From positions 124,001 to 188,000 of the forward strand of contig JACKEN010000002.1 in NCBI GenBank assembly GCA_020632995.1: DNA of 64,000 bases, read 5' to 3'. Each line of letters starts with the position of its first letter. Position 1 is the first letter of the stretch. The translations under genes were made by a program, and so were the position numbers. Shown here in pieces: positions 17,580-26,659 of the stretch. The notes beneath the pieces were generated by a model that worked only from the letters and a program-made list of their open reading frames with translations, did no database searches and was not told the origin of the DNA. Origin of the DNA: Deltaproteobacteria bacterium. GTDB lineage: Bacteria > Myxococcota > Kuafuiibacteriia > Kuafuiibacteriales > Kuafuiibacteriaceae.

Positions 17580-18403
17580 GGGGCGTGTCTCCGTCGAAGG
17601 TCCTGAAGCGCGCCCGCGCGGCGGCGGGCGCGGTGCGCGACATCGGCGCGGGCCAGCTCCTCGGGCGCGCCCCGCCGCTTCCGCCAGTTGGCCTGCGCTT
17701 CATGGGCGAAGACGACGCCCGGTTCCTGGAGACGGGCGACCAGTTGGTGCACGACATGCGGCGCTGGGCCGGCGTCACCGATCACTCGGTGGTGGTGGAC
17801 GTGGGCTCTGGCTACGGGCGCTTCGCGCACGGCCTCCTGCGCGGCGGCTTTCGCGGCGAGTACTACGGCTTCGACATCCTCCCGCGCCACGTCACGTGGT
17901 GCCGCTCGCACCTGACCCGGTTCGCGCGACCCCGGGTGCGCTTCGGGCACCTGGACGTGGAGAACGCCCGCTACAACCCGCGGGGCACGATCCGCGCGGA
18001 GGAGGTGGTGTTCCCGCTGGCCTCGCGGAGCGTGGACGCCATCCTCCTGGCCAGCGTCTTCACGCACATGTACGAGGACCACGTCCTCCGCTACCTCAGC
18101 GAGGCGCGCCGCATCCTCAGGGTCGGCGGGCGCGTGATGGCCTCGTTCTTCCTCCTCGAGCCGCGGTGGGCGGCGGCCCACGCCGCGGGCGACACCGCCT
18201 ACCCGATGGACCACGCCCGGTCCCCGCACTGCCGCTACGCAGACGCCAAGGACCCGCTCTTCGCCATCGGCTATGATCTGGAGTGGCTCCTGGCCCGGGT
18301 GGAGGAGCAGGGGCTCCGGCTGGCCGAGCCCCCCCGCCTGGGGCGGTGGGCGGGCCGTCCGGGGGCCGAGACCTGGCAGGACTTCCTCATCCTGGAGCGC
18401 TGA
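17576..18403 (+). CDS. SAM-dependent methyltransferase in glycan operon
   Basis: A 275-residue methyltransferase. Motif I is VVVDVGSGYGRFAHGLL (about residues 72-88), followed by YYGFDILPRHVTWC, then SVDAILLASVFTHMYEDHVLRYLSEARRIL, which is typical of Methyltransf_11 proteins in polysaccharide loci. ATG 17576 overlaps the glycosyltransferase stop by four bases and has GGAGG eight bases upstream (17563-17567). It is the last gene of the operon; its product probably methylates a sugar built by the upstream enzyme. A GCAA-N6-TTGC palindrome lies in the 28-bp gap that follows. Confidence 0.85.
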   Translation: MRGVSPSKVLKRARAAAGAVRDIGAGQLLGRAPPLPPVGLRFMGEDDARFLETGDQLVHDMRRWAGVTDHSVVVDVGSGYGRFAHGLLRGGFRGEYYGFDILPRHVTWCRSHLTRFARPRVRFGHLDVENARYNPRGTIRAEEVVFPLASRSVDAILLASVFTHMYEDHVLRYLSEARRILRVGGRVMASFFLLEPRWAAAHAAGDTAYPMDHARSPHCRYADAKDPLFAIGYDLEWLLARVEEQGLRLAEPPRLGRWAGRPGAETWQDFLILER

Positions 18404-18406
18404 GCT

Positions 18407-18420
18407 GCAATCCGGCTTGC
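18407..18420. repeat. GCAA-N6-TTGC iterated palindrome, copy 4
   Basis: A perfect copy with spacer TCCGGC. It lies in the 28-bp gap between two convergent stop codons, so no protein constraint explains it. Confidence 0.8.
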
Positions 18421-18431
18421 GGAGGGGTGCG

Positions 18432-18980
18432 CTACTCGAACGGAGCCCCCGCGGTGATCCAGGCCCGGAGGATGGCCACCTCGTCGGCCGAGAGCCGCCG
18501 CCGGCTCACGGGGGGCGGCATGTGGTTCCCCTGGCCGCCGACGGTGGCCTGTGTGCCCTCCACCTTGTGCAGCAGGTAGCTGTCCTCGGGCGCGCCCGGC
18601 GCGATGTAGTCCAGCGGGGCCCTGGCGGCGGGCTGGGCCACCAGCCGGTCGTAGGTGAGCCGGGTCTGCTGGCCGTCGATGAGGATCTGGGGCGGGTTGT
18701 CGGTGACGAAGTGGCAGCCCTGACACTGGAGCTGCAGGATGGGCGCGACGTCGACCGCGAAGGTCGGGCCCGCGACCCCCGCGTCCTCGAAGCCCGCGTC
18801 CGGCTCGAAGCCCGCGTCCGGCTCGAAGCCCGCGTCCGTCTCGGGGCCCGCGTCCACGGTCCCGGCGTCGATGGGGTCCGAGGCGCCCGCGTCCAGGAGC
18901 TGGGTGACGGCGCCCTCCCCGCAGGCGGCGAGGAGGAGCAGCAGGAGGGGCGTGGCAGCGCTGAGGTGGTGTCTTGGCAT
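18432..18980 (-). CDS. Monoheme cytochrome c-like lipoprotein
   Basis: A 182-residue lipoprotein with signal MPRHHLSAATPLLLLLLAAC. A flexible Asp-Ala-Gly-rich tether follows (DAG repeated, including three DAGFE[PD] units). Then comes a short cytochrome c domain with the heme-binding CQGCH and a downstream HMPPPVSRRRLSADE, where the Met before the prolines is the expected sixth heme ligand. Similar DAG-tethered single-heme domains are frequent in Sandaracinus-like Myxococcota. It should carry electrons at the outer face of a membrane. A GTG seven codons upstream (19001) is an alternative start. It is convergent with the methyltransferase gene. Confidence 0.8.
   Translation of the reverse strand: MPRHHLSAATPLLLLLLAACGEGAVTQLLDAGASDPIDAGTVDAGPETDAGFEPDAGFEPDAGFEDAGVAGPTFAVDVAPILQLQCQGCHFVTDNPPQILIDGQQTRLTYDRLVAQPAARAPLDYIAPGAPEDSYLLHKVEGTQATVGGQGNHMPPPVSRRRLSADEVAILRAWITAGAPFE
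18786..18839. repeat. Three tandem 18-bp repeats (DAGFEP linker)
   Basis: Three head-to-tail copies of an 18-bp unit beginning CTCGAAGCCCGCGTCCG; the third differs by one base at the end. They encode the repeated six-residue tether unit of the cytochrome lipoprotein on the minus strand. Unit number could change by slippage without breaking the frame. Confidence 0.85.
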
Positions 18981-19062
18981 CTCCCAGCACGATACCGTCA
19001 CGTCATCGTGTTGGTTGCGGGTGCTTTTGGAACACGATTATACGGAATGGCGGAACAGTAGC

Positions 19063-19725
19063 TCACGCCGCCGCCGGCCCCGACAAGGCCACCGTCTGCC
19101 CAACCCACCGTGGGCTGCCCACCGCCTCGGCCAGGAAGCGCCCCACGCTGGCGCGGGTCACCTGCATGCGACCGACCTCGCCCTCGGTGGAGGTGAAGGG
19201 CGCCGGGGCCTCGGGGCCGTCGCTCAGGTGCACCGGCTGGGCGAGGACCCACTCGAGGCCGCTGTCCACCACCGCCTGGTTCTGCACCTCGGAGTCCTGG
19301 ATCTGCGGCTTCAACAGGGCCCAGAACAGCGCCCGCTCCACCCAGCGCAGGCGGGCCTTCGTGGCGCCCACGCCGTACGTGGTCTGCACCACCAGGCGGC
19401 GCACCCCGTGGCGGCGCATGGCCTGGATGGCGTTCTGGGTGCCCTGTGAGCGGATGGTGAGGGGGGTGTGGGCCGGGCCCAGGAAGCGCACCCGCAGCGG
19501 GTTCTCGGTGATGCCGAGGGTGATGAGCACCGCGTCTTGCCCTGCCACCGCGTCGTCCACCGCCGCGGGATCCATCGCGTCGCCCACCACCAGGTGCAGG
19601 CCATCCTGCGCCTGCAGCGCCTCGGGTCGCCGCACCAGGGCCGTCACCTCGTGGCCCGCCGCCAGGAGCTCCGCCACCGCCGCACGTCCGGAGCCGCCAG
19701 TGGCCCCCATCACCAGGATCTTCAT
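19063..19725 (-). CDS. NAD(P)H-binding atypical SDR (NmrA-like)
   Basis: A 220-residue protein with the Rossmann dinucleotide motif MKILVMGATGGSGRAAVAEL (GxxGxxG) at the N-terminus, VTALVRRPE, and AVLITLGIT. The usual YxxxK catalytic pair is not obvious, as in NmrA/HSCARG-type atypical SDRs that sense or use NAD(P)H. ATG 19725 is chosen because GGAGG lies 9 bases upstream and the dinucleotide motif then begins at once; another ATG nine codons earlier is less likely. The gene diverges from a LysR regulator at 19821, the classic arrangement in which the regulator controls the neighbouring enzyme gene. Confidence 0.83.
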   Translation of the reverse strand: MKILVMGATGGSGRAAVAELLAAGHEVTALVRRPEALQAQDGLHLVVGDAMDPAAVDDAVAGQDAVLITLGITENPLRVRFLGPAHTPLTIRSQGTQNAIQAMRRHGVRRLVVQTTYGVGATKARLRWVERALFWALLKPQIQDSEVQNQAVVDSGLEWVLAQPVHLSDGPEAPAPFTSTEGEVGRMQVTRASVGRFLAEAVGSPRWVGQTVALSGPAAA

Positions 19726-19820
19726 CTCATCGACCTCCTCGGGCGCGTCCATCGCGTCCTTCGTGGGGTCAGTGTGGTGACGGACGGTGCATGAGGCCAG
19801 AGAACGGTTATCATAGAAGA

Positions 19821-19835
19821 ATGAACACTGTTCAT
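19821..19835. promoter_or_regulatory. Palindrome over the LysR start codon
   Basis: A 15-bp palindrome, ATGAACA-C-TGTTCAT, with 7-bp perfect arms; its first three bases are the lysR start codon. Binding there would block transcription elongation or translation initiation, so autorepression is plausible. LysR proteins usually bind T-N11-A sites further upstream, so the binding protein is uncertain. Confidence 0.4.
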
Positions 19836-20825
19836 ATCCAAGCAGAGGCGGGGCTGCCCGAGCAGCTGGCGCGGGTGGACCTGAACCTCCTCGTGGTCTT
19901 CGACGCCCTGGCGCGAGAGCAGAGCGTGACCCGGGCCGCCCAGCGCCTGGCGGTCACCCAGTCGGCGGTCAGCCACGCCCTGCGGCGCCTGCGGGAGCTG
20001 GTGGGTGACCCGCTCCTGGTGGGCGGCCGCGGCGGCATGGCGCTGACACCTCGGGCGGAGAACCTGGTGCAGCCGGTGCGGAGCGCGCTCGTGACCTTGG
20101 GGCGGGCCCTGGCCGAGCCAGCGCCCTTCGCGCCGGCGACCGCCACCCGCACCTTCACCCTCAACTGCCCCGACCTCTTCGATCTGCTCGTGGTGCCGCA
20201 CCTGATGACCCGCCTGCGCGAAGAGGCGCCGGGGGTGGACCTGGTGATCTCGCCCCCCAGCGTCCCCCGCCTCTCGGACCGTCTGGCCGCGGGCGAGGTG
20301 GACCTCGCGGTGCGGCCGCGGGTCGAGGGGCACCCGGGGGTGGAGCCGCCGATGGCCGAGGTGGGGCTGCTCCGCCGGACCCTCTTCAAGGATCGCTTCC
20401 TGTGCGTCCTCCGACGCGGGCACCCCGCGCTCGCGCCCTCGCCTCGCACCGGGCGTCCCCGGCGGCTCACCCTCAGGGCCTACGCCGCGCTCGAGCACGT
20501 GCTCGTCTCGCCCACCGGGGAGGGGCCGGGCCCGGTGGACGCGCTGCTCGCGCAAGAAGGCTTGCGTCGGCGGGTGGCGCTGCGGGTCCCGCAGTTCGCG
20601 AGCGCCCTCGCCGCGGTAGCCTCGTCGGACCTCGTCCTCACCGGTCCCGAGGTCCTGGCCTCGCTCCCGCGGGCCGGGCTGGCGGGGCCCGACCTGGTTG
20701 CCATCCCGGTGCCGCTCCGCATGCCCGCCCAGAGCATCGACATGGTCTGGCACGAGCGCTTCACGAACGATCCCGGCCACGCGTGGCTCCGGGAGGTGGT
20801 GGCGGAGGCGGCGGGGGCGCGGTGA
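19821..20825 (+). CDS. LysR family transcriptional regulator
   Basis: A 334-residue LysR-type regulator. The winged HTH (about residues 18-77) carries LNLLVVFDALAREQSVTRAAQ and LAVTQSAVSHALRRLRELVGDPLL; the effector domain has the periplasmic-binding fold typical of NodD/PcpR-like members. It is divergent from the NmrA-like SDR gene with a 95-bp shared gap, so it probably activates or represses that gene. The ATG at 19821 begins a palindrome that may serve autoregulation. A further in-frame start 30 bp upstream is less likely. It contains a GCAA-N6-TTGC site, and its stop lies 6 bp from the stop of the convergent DUF4032 gene. Confidence 0.9.
   Translation: MNTVHIQAEAGLPEQLARVDLNLLVVFDALAREQSVTRAAQRLAVTQSAVSHALRRLRELVGDPLLVGGRGGMALTPRAENLVQPVRSALVTLGRALAEPAPFAPATATRTFTLNCPDLFDLLVVPHLMTRLREEAPGVDLVISPPSVPRLSDRLAAGEVDLAVRPRVEGHPGVEPPMAEVGLLRRTLFKDRFLCVLRRGHPALAPSPRTGRPRRLTLRAYAALEHVLVSPTGEGPGPVDALLAQEGLRRRVALRVPQFASALAAVASSDLVLTGPEVLASLPRAGLAGPDLVAIPVPLRMPAQSIDMVWHERFTNDPGHAWLREVVAEAAGAR
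20552..20565. repeat. GCAA-N6-TTGC iterated palindrome, copy 5
   Basis: A perfect copy with spacer GAAGGC inside lysR. It is read as Gln(CAA)-Glu-Gly-Leu(TTG). Confidence 0.8.
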
Positions 20826-20831
20826 GCTCTG

Positions 20832-22040
20832 TCAACTCGTCTTGCGCTCGCCGGCCGCCCGCTGGATGAGGTCGGTCGCCGCCGCGTCGTGGCCCACGTC
20901 CCGCTGGGCGTGCTCCGACAGGTACCACTTGTGCTCGAGCACCTGGCAGTAGAGCTCCGCCGGCTCCAGCTCCGGCCCGAGGGCCTCGAGCAGGCGCCTG
21001 GTGGTGGGCTTGAACAGGCGCTCCAGCCAGTGATACGCGGCGCCGGACAGGCTGAGGCTCCGGTTCTCGGTCTCCGAGCGCAGGGCCCGCACCTGGTGGA
21101 TCTCGTTCATCATGGTGCGGGCCTGCATCTCCTGCACCTCGAGCCCGGTGAGCGAGTGCAGGAGGTCCCGGTGGAAGCTCCGGTCCGTCACCACCACCCG
21201 GAAGCGCAACAGCGCCCCGGCGGGGGACAGCTCGATCTCGCCCACCGAGAAGCCCAGCGCGTTCAGGGCCCTGACCCGCTCCTCGATGCGGTAGCGGTCG
21301 CTGGGGGAGACGACCTCCTCGCGGGAGATCTCCCGCCACAGATCCACGTAGCGCCGCCGGATGTCCTCCGCCGTCTCCGCCGCAGGATAGCTCGGGGGGA
21401 GCGTCCCGAGCGCGACCAGGTCAAGGAGCGCCCCGGCCACGTTCTCCTCCATCACCTCGAGCTCCGCCGCGCGCCGCTCGTCCGAGAGGGTCTCGTGCAC
21501 CTCGGACGTCTCTGCGTCCACCAGGTAGGCCTTCAGCGTCCCGGCGTCCCGCAGGAAGAGGGTGTTGAAGAGCGAGCAGTCGCCCCAGTACACCCCGGCC
21601 AGGTGGAGCTGCACCAGGAGCCCGGCCAGCGCGTCGAGGAGGTGATCGCGGTAGCGTGTCAACCCAGATTGCAGGAACAGGCTGTGGTAGGGGAGCGCGT
21701 GGTCGAGGAAGCGGGTGATGAGGACGCTCCCCTCGCCCTCCTCGGTGCGAGTGGCCACGTGGCCCACCGGCTGCACCACCGGCAGGCGCCGCTCCACCAT
21801 CTGGCGCAAGAGGTCATACTCCCGCTCCGCCGCGCCGGCGGCCAACGCCTTCAGGGCGTAGACCCGCCCCTCGTAGTTCACGAAGCAGATCGGGTGCCGC
21901 GCCTCGCCCGCGGGCATGGTCTCGAGGCGCCGGGTGCGTCCGGCCCACGCGGACAGCGGGGTCCGCCACGGCAGGTCGAGGAAGTCGGGGTGGCCCGGCC
22001 GGATGGCCGCGCCCTCGAAGGGCTCGAGCTGACCGGACAT
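20832..22040 (-). CDS. DUF4032 protein with kinase-like domain
   Basis: A 402-residue protein. The N-terminal half has an LPS-kinase/RIO-like protein-kinase fold: a candidate nucleotide Lys64 (VYALKAL), HLAGVYWGDCSLFNTLF with Asp154 and Asn159 as catalytic-loop residues, and YLVDAET with Asp175 as the metal-binding Asp. The C-terminal half carries the DUF4032 signature (YCQVLEHKWYLSEHAQRDVG). Such proteins occur widely in actinobacteria and myxobacteria. A phosphotransferase role is plausible, with substrate unknown. The gene stands alone between lysR (convergent) and etfBA (same strand, 71-bp gap). Confidence 0.85.
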   Translation of the reverse strand: MSGQLEPFEGAAIRPGHPDFLDLPWRTPLSAWAGRTRRLETMPAGEARHPICFVNYEGRVYALKALAAGAAEREYDLLRQMVERRLPVVQPVGHVATRTEEGEGSVLITRFLDHALPYHSLFLQSGLTRYRDHLLDALAGLLVQLHLAGVYWGDCSLFNTLFLRDAGTLKAYLVDAETSEVHETLSDERRAAELEVMEENVAGALLDLVALGTLPPSYPAAETAEDIRRRYVDLWREISREEVVSPSDRYRIEERVRALNALGFSVGEIELSPAGALLRFRVVVTDRSFHRDLLHSLTGLEVQEMQARTMMNEIHQVRALRSETENRSLSLSGAAYHWLERLFKPTTRRLLEALGPELEPAELYCQVLEHKWYLSEHAQRDVGHDAAATDLIQRAAGERKTS

Positions 22041-22111
22041 GCCAGCCTAGTATCTCAGAGCTGAGTGACGTCGGGGAGAGGGGAGTGACCCGGCCCGGGG
22101 CCGGGAGGCGG

Positions 22112-23062
<951 letters not shown>

Positions 23063-23063
23063 G

Positions 23064-23852
23064 TCAGATCACCTTCGCTTCGTTCTTGAGCTTGTTCACG
23101 AGCTCGTCCACGTCCGCCACCTTCACGCCGGCGAGGCGGGCGGGGGGCTCCTCGTACTTCAGGACCCGCACCTTGGGGGTGATGTCGACCCCGAGGCTCG
23201 CCACCGGGATCTCCTCGATGGGCTTCTTCTTCGCCTTCATGATGCCGGGGAGCGAGGCGAAGCGGGGGTGGTTGAGCCGCAGGTCGGTGGTGATCACCGC
23301 GGGCAGCTGCACCTTGATCGTCTCGATGCCGCCGTCGGCCTCGCGGGCCACGCTGGCCCAGCCGTCCGCGACCTTCACGCCGGGCTTCTGCGCCTTCTCT
23401 TCGGCGCTCTCGAGGCCCTCGGTCTTCGACGCGAAGGTGGCCTGCGGCCAGCCGAGGTAGCCAGCGAGGAGCTGACCCGCCTGGTTGGCGTCGTCGTCCG
23501 TGGCCTGCTTGCCCATGAGCACCAGGTCGGGGTTCTCCTTCTCCACCAGCTTCTGGAGCACCCGCGCCACCGCGTCGGAGTCGAGCTCGCCCGCCTGCAC
23601 GAGGATGCCGCGCTGGGCGCCCATGGCCAGGGCCTGACGGATCTGCTGGGTGGCGTCGTTCGGGCCGATGCTCACGACGACCACGTCGCCGCCGTGCTCC
23701 TTGGTGAGGCGCAGGGCCTCCTCCACCGCGATCTCGTCGAATGGGTTGGGGACGAAGTTCATCCCCTCGGTCTCGAACCCCGAGCCGTCCGGCTTGATCT
23801 TCACCTTCCGCTCGTAGTCCGTGACCCGCTTCACCGTGACCAGGATCTTCAT
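23064..23852 (-). CDS. etfB: Electron transfer flavoprotein beta subunit
   Basis: A 262-residue EtfB. It starts MKILVTVKRVTDYERKVKIK and contains NPFDEIAVEEALRL, the AMP-binding region LVLMGKQATDDDANQAGQLLAGYLGWPQATFAS and LPAVITTDLRLNHPRFASLPGIMKAKKKPIE, all family hallmarks. It binds AMP structurally and pairs with EtfA in the cytoplasm. ATG 23852 is chosen because a GGAG ribosome site lies just upstream; an in-frame ATG 12 codons earlier is unlikely. It diverges from the parA gene. Confidence 0.97.
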   Translation of the reverse strand: MKILVTVKRVTDYERKVKIKPDGSGFETEGMNFVPNPFDEIAVEEALRLTKEHGGDVVVVSIGPNDATQQIRQALAMGAQRGILVQAGELDSDAVARVLQKLVEKENPDLVLMGKQATDDDANQAGQLLAGYLGWPQATFASKTEGLESAEEKAQKPGVKVADGWASVAREADGGIETIKVQLPAVITTDLRLNHPRFASLPGIMKAKKKPIEEIPVASLGVDITPKVRVLKYEEPPARLAGVKVADVDELVNKLKNEAKVI

Positions 23853-23964
23853 GGACGTCTCCTCGTTCCTCGTTTGTGGGGCGTCCACCTTTGAGAGTGA
23901 GGGGCGCCCGCTCGGGGACCCACCGTTGCGCGGTGTGTCACCCGGGTCATAGGCGGTTTAGGGG

Positions 23965-23986
23965 CGGTTGACTCACGTGTCAACCG
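23965..23986. promoter_or_regulatory. 22-bp inverted repeat between etfB and parA
   Basis: Arms CGGTTGAC and GTCAACCG are perfect complements around a 6-bp spacer (TCACGT). The repeat sits 48 bp before the parA start and 112 bp before etfB, in the divergent promoter region. A weaker 5-bp hairpin (CACCG/CGGTG) lies at 23921-23935, and ACCGTTGCG occurs twice (23922-23930 and 23983-23991). It looks like an operator; the binding protein is unknown. Confidence 0.45.
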
Positions 23987-24033
23987 TTGCGAGGTCATGT
24001 CCCAGGGTGCTACTCGGGGACCCGGTCGGATCG

Positions 24034-24801
24034 ATGGGCCGTACGATCGCCATTGCCAACCAGAAGGGCGGGGTCGGGAAGACCACCACCGCCGTCAACC
24101 TCGGGGCCTCCCTGGCCGCCGACGGTCGGCGTGTGCTCTTGGTGGACATCGATCCCCAGGGGAACGCGTCCTCCGGCGTCGGCGTGCCCATGGCCGAGAG
24201 CCCGGTCGGGGTCTACGAGCCCCTGGTGGGCCACGGCACGTTGCAGGACGTCATCCGCCCCACCGCGATCGAGACCCTCTTCGTGGCGCCGGCCAGCCGC
24301 GACCTCGCCGGCGCTGCGCTGGAGCTCGCCAACATCGAGGGCGGACACACCCGCCTGCAAGGCATCCTCGATCCGGTGCGGGATCAGTACGACTACCTGG
24401 TCATCGACTGCCCGCCCTCCCTCGACATGCTCACGGTGAACGGCCTCACCGCGGCGGACGCGGTGCTGATCCCGGTGCAGTGCGAGTACTACGCGCTGGA
24501 GGGCCTCTCGAAGCTGCTCGAGACGATCGAGATGGTGCGGGACGCGCTCAACGCGCGCCTCGAGATCGAGGGCATCGTGTTCACGATGTACGACCCGCGC
24601 AACAACCTCTCCCACCAGGTGGTGCAGGAGGTGCGCGGGCACTTCGTAGACAAGGTCTTCGAGACGATGATCCCGCGGAACATCCGGCTCTCGGAGGCGC
24701 CGAGCTTCGGGCAGCCCTGCATCCTGTACGACATGGCCAGCCGCGGGTCGCAGAGCTACATCCAGCTCGCGCGCGAGCTGGAGTCCCGCCGCGCGGCGTG
24801 A
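24034..24801 (+). CDS. ParA/Soj family ATPase
   Basis: A 255-residue ParA-type ATPase. Walker A is KGGVGKTT at residues 11-18 with the deviant signature lysine, Walker A' is VLLVDIDPQGNASSGVG, and Walker B is DYLVIDCPPSLDMLTVNGL; NIRLSEAPSFGQPCILYD is typical of chromosomal Soj proteins. It would form nucleoid-bound dimers for chromosome or cargo segregation. No parB follows: the next gene is the convergent P450 after a 188-bp gap, and no TTTCACGTGAAA-type parS is seen nearby. It may therefore position a protein cargo or act with a distant ParB. ATG 24034 is chosen as the normal Soj start. Confidence 0.92.
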   Translation: MGRTIAIANQKGGVGKTTTAVNLGASLAADGRRVLLVDIDPQGNASSGVGVPMAESPVGVYEPLVGHGTLQDVIRPTAIETLFVAPASRDLAGAALELANIEGGHTRLQGILDPVRDQYDYLVIDCPPSLDMLTVNGLTAADAVLIPVQCEYYALEGLSKLLETIEMVRDALNARLEIEGIVFTMYDPRNNLSHQVVQEVRGHFVDKVFETMIPRNIRLSEAPSFGQPCILYDMASRGSQSYIQLARELESRRAA

Positions 24802-24989
24802 GTCACCCGTCCGGAGCGCTGCGAGGCGCTGACTAGCCGCTCTGCTCCCGGGGCCGAGTCCTTCCCTCTGCGGGGGACCGGCGGGTACTGCGTCTTGGCT
24901 TTGAGCGACGGCCGCTCCGCCTTCTTGGGGCCCCGAACGCCAATCCCTCGAGCGACCTTGGTAGTGCCCCAAAGTCCCCCGGCCCCGGC

Positions 24990-26636
24990 TCACTGCTCCA
25001 GGGTGATGACCTGGTTCGGGCAGTGCTCGGCCGCCCGCACCAGCGCCTCGTAGCGCTCGGCGCCGGGCTTGGCCATCAAGACCTCGACGTCGCCGCGGGC
25101 GCTGATCTTGAAGACGTCCGGCGCCTCGCTCACGCACACCGAGTGGCCCTGGCACAGGCCGAGGTCCAGCTTGATGGTCACCGGCTTCTTCGGATCGAGG
25201 GTGAAGCGCTCGTGCGTCTTCACCGGCGCCGGAGCGGCGGGCACCACCACCGCGGAGCGCTGGTTGCGCTTCCTGTGGCGGATGCGCACCGGGCCCTTCG
25301 GCATCACGGTGGCCGCGTTGTAGTTGTCCTTGTACGAGGCGGGGGGGCTCACCAGCTCGAAGTCGCGGTCCCGCATCAGCACCGCCACGATCGCCTTGAG
25401 CTGCAAGAGGCCGAAGGCGTTGCCGGTGCACTTGTTCTTGCCGCCGCCGAAGGGGATCCAGGCGAAGGGGTTGTCGGCCTCGCCGCGGTCGAAGCGGTCG
25501 GGGTCGAAGGTCTCGGGGTTCTCGAACACGCTGTCGAGGCGGTGCGAGACCACCGGGGCGGCGCAGAGCATCTGGCCGGCGGGCACCACGTAGCTGTTGT
25601 AGCGGAACTCGCGCAGCACCTTCCGGAGGAGGAAGATCAGCGGCGGGTGGAGGCGCAAGACCTCTTTCAGAACGTCGCCGAGGAACTTCATCTGGCGGAG
25701 GCGCTCGTAGGTGAGCTCGGTGCCGACGGGCCACACCGCGTCCATCTCGGCCCGCAGGCGGGGCAACAGGTGCGGGTTCCGCAGGAGCTCCACGATCACC
25801 CAGGTGCCGGTGCCGGCGCTGGTGTGGTGCCCGGCCATCATGATGGCGATGAGGATCCCGGTGATCTCGTGCGCCGACAGGTGCTGGCCGTCGGTGTAGG
25901 TGGCCTCGCGCAGGGCCTGCAGCCCGTCGCTCGGGCCCGAGTCGCCGCGGCGCGAGAGGATCTTCTCGACCCGCTCCACCAGCCGCACCCGCGCCGAGTC
26001 GCGGCGCTTGAAGGAGGGCAGGGGGAGGTGGGGCTGGAAGTACGCGATCGGGTTCACGCCCTTCTCGAGCGCCTCGTAGAGGATGCGGAACTCCTCATCC
26101 ATCCCGCCGCGGAACTCGTCGCCGATGAGGCAGCGGCTGGAGCCGTAGAGGGTGACGTTCTTCATCACCTCGAGCAGGTCGATCTCGCCGCTGTTGCCCC
26201 AGGTGGCGAGCGCCTTCTTGGTCTCGTCCTCGATCACCGGCGGGTAGCCGCGCATCTTGTGGTCGCGGAGGAACTTCATGACCATGCCCAGCTGCTGACC
26301 GAGCCGGTCGCCGGGGGCGTCGAACACCACGCCCTCGCCGAAGATCGGGGTCATGAGCTTGTAGGCCTCGCGCCGGCAGATCTGATCGTCGGGCGCGCGG
26401 AAGAACGCCTCGTTCGCCTCGGGTCCGGTGAGGAGCACCATGGGCGTCCCCAGGAGGTTGAACTCCACCACCTCGCCGCCCTCACGGCGGGCCCGCATCA
26501 AGAGGGCGAAGGGGTTCCGGATCCACTCGCCCATGTGGCCCACGAGGGGCAGGCCCCCCGAGAGCTGGGGCGGCGCCGAGGGGCGGCGCGGCGGGCGGGA
26601 GATCTGCTGGACGGCAGCGCTCAGCAACGTCGACAC
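24990..26636 (-). CDS. CYP51-type sterol 14-alpha-demethylase fused to ferredoxin
   Basis: A 548-residue fusion. The P450 part (1 to about 450) carries the CYP51 B'/C-loop signature MTPIFGEGVVFDA (about 95-107), the CYP51 I-helix motif AGHHTS (268-273), ExxR at 325-328 and the heme loop PFGGGKNKCTGNAFG with ligand Cys403. After a basic, Pro/Ala-rich linker comes a ferredoxin domain with Cys495, His498, Cys501 and Cys539 (CQGHSVC...HCP), the pattern of a 3Fe-4S cluster. The known parallel is Methylococcus capsulatus CYP51FX, which removes the 14-methyl group of lanosterol. The start is GTG 26636, 23 bases after metG; no clear ribosome site is seen. Confidence 0.88.
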   Translation of the reverse strand: MSTLLSAAVQQISRPPRRPSAPPQLSGGLPLVGHMGEWIRNPFALLMRARREGGEVVEFNLLGTPMVLLTGPEANEAFFRAPDDQICRREAYKLMTPIFGEGVVFDAPGDRLGQQLGMVMKFLRDHKMRGYPPVIEDETKKALATWGNSGEIDLLEVMKNVTLYGSSRCLIGDEFRGGMDEEFRILYEALEKGVNPIAYFQPHLPLPSFKRRDSARVRLVERVEKILSRRGDSGPSDGLQALREATYTDGQHLSAHEITGILIAIMMAGHHTSAGTGTWVIVELLRNPHLLPRLRAEMDAVWPVGTELTYERLRQMKFLGDVLKEVLRLHPPLIFLLRKVLREFRYNSYVVPAGQMLCAAPVVSHRLDSVFENPETFDPDRFDRGEADNPFAWIPFGGGKNKCTGNAFGLLQLKAIVAVLMRDRDFELVSPPASYKDNYNAATVMPKGPVRIRHRKRNQRSAVVVPAAPAPVKTHERFTLDPKKPVTIKLDLGLCQGHSVCVSEAPDVFKISARGDVEVLMAKPGAERYEALVRAAEHCPNQVITLEQ

Positions 26637-26659
26637 GCCCGGGGCGCTACCACGAACGC

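Noticed and set aside
23973..23978. CACGTG core as part of a parS site near parA
   Set aside because: The flanks do not match TGTTTCACGTGAAACA; the symmetry belongs to the longer inverted repeat instead.
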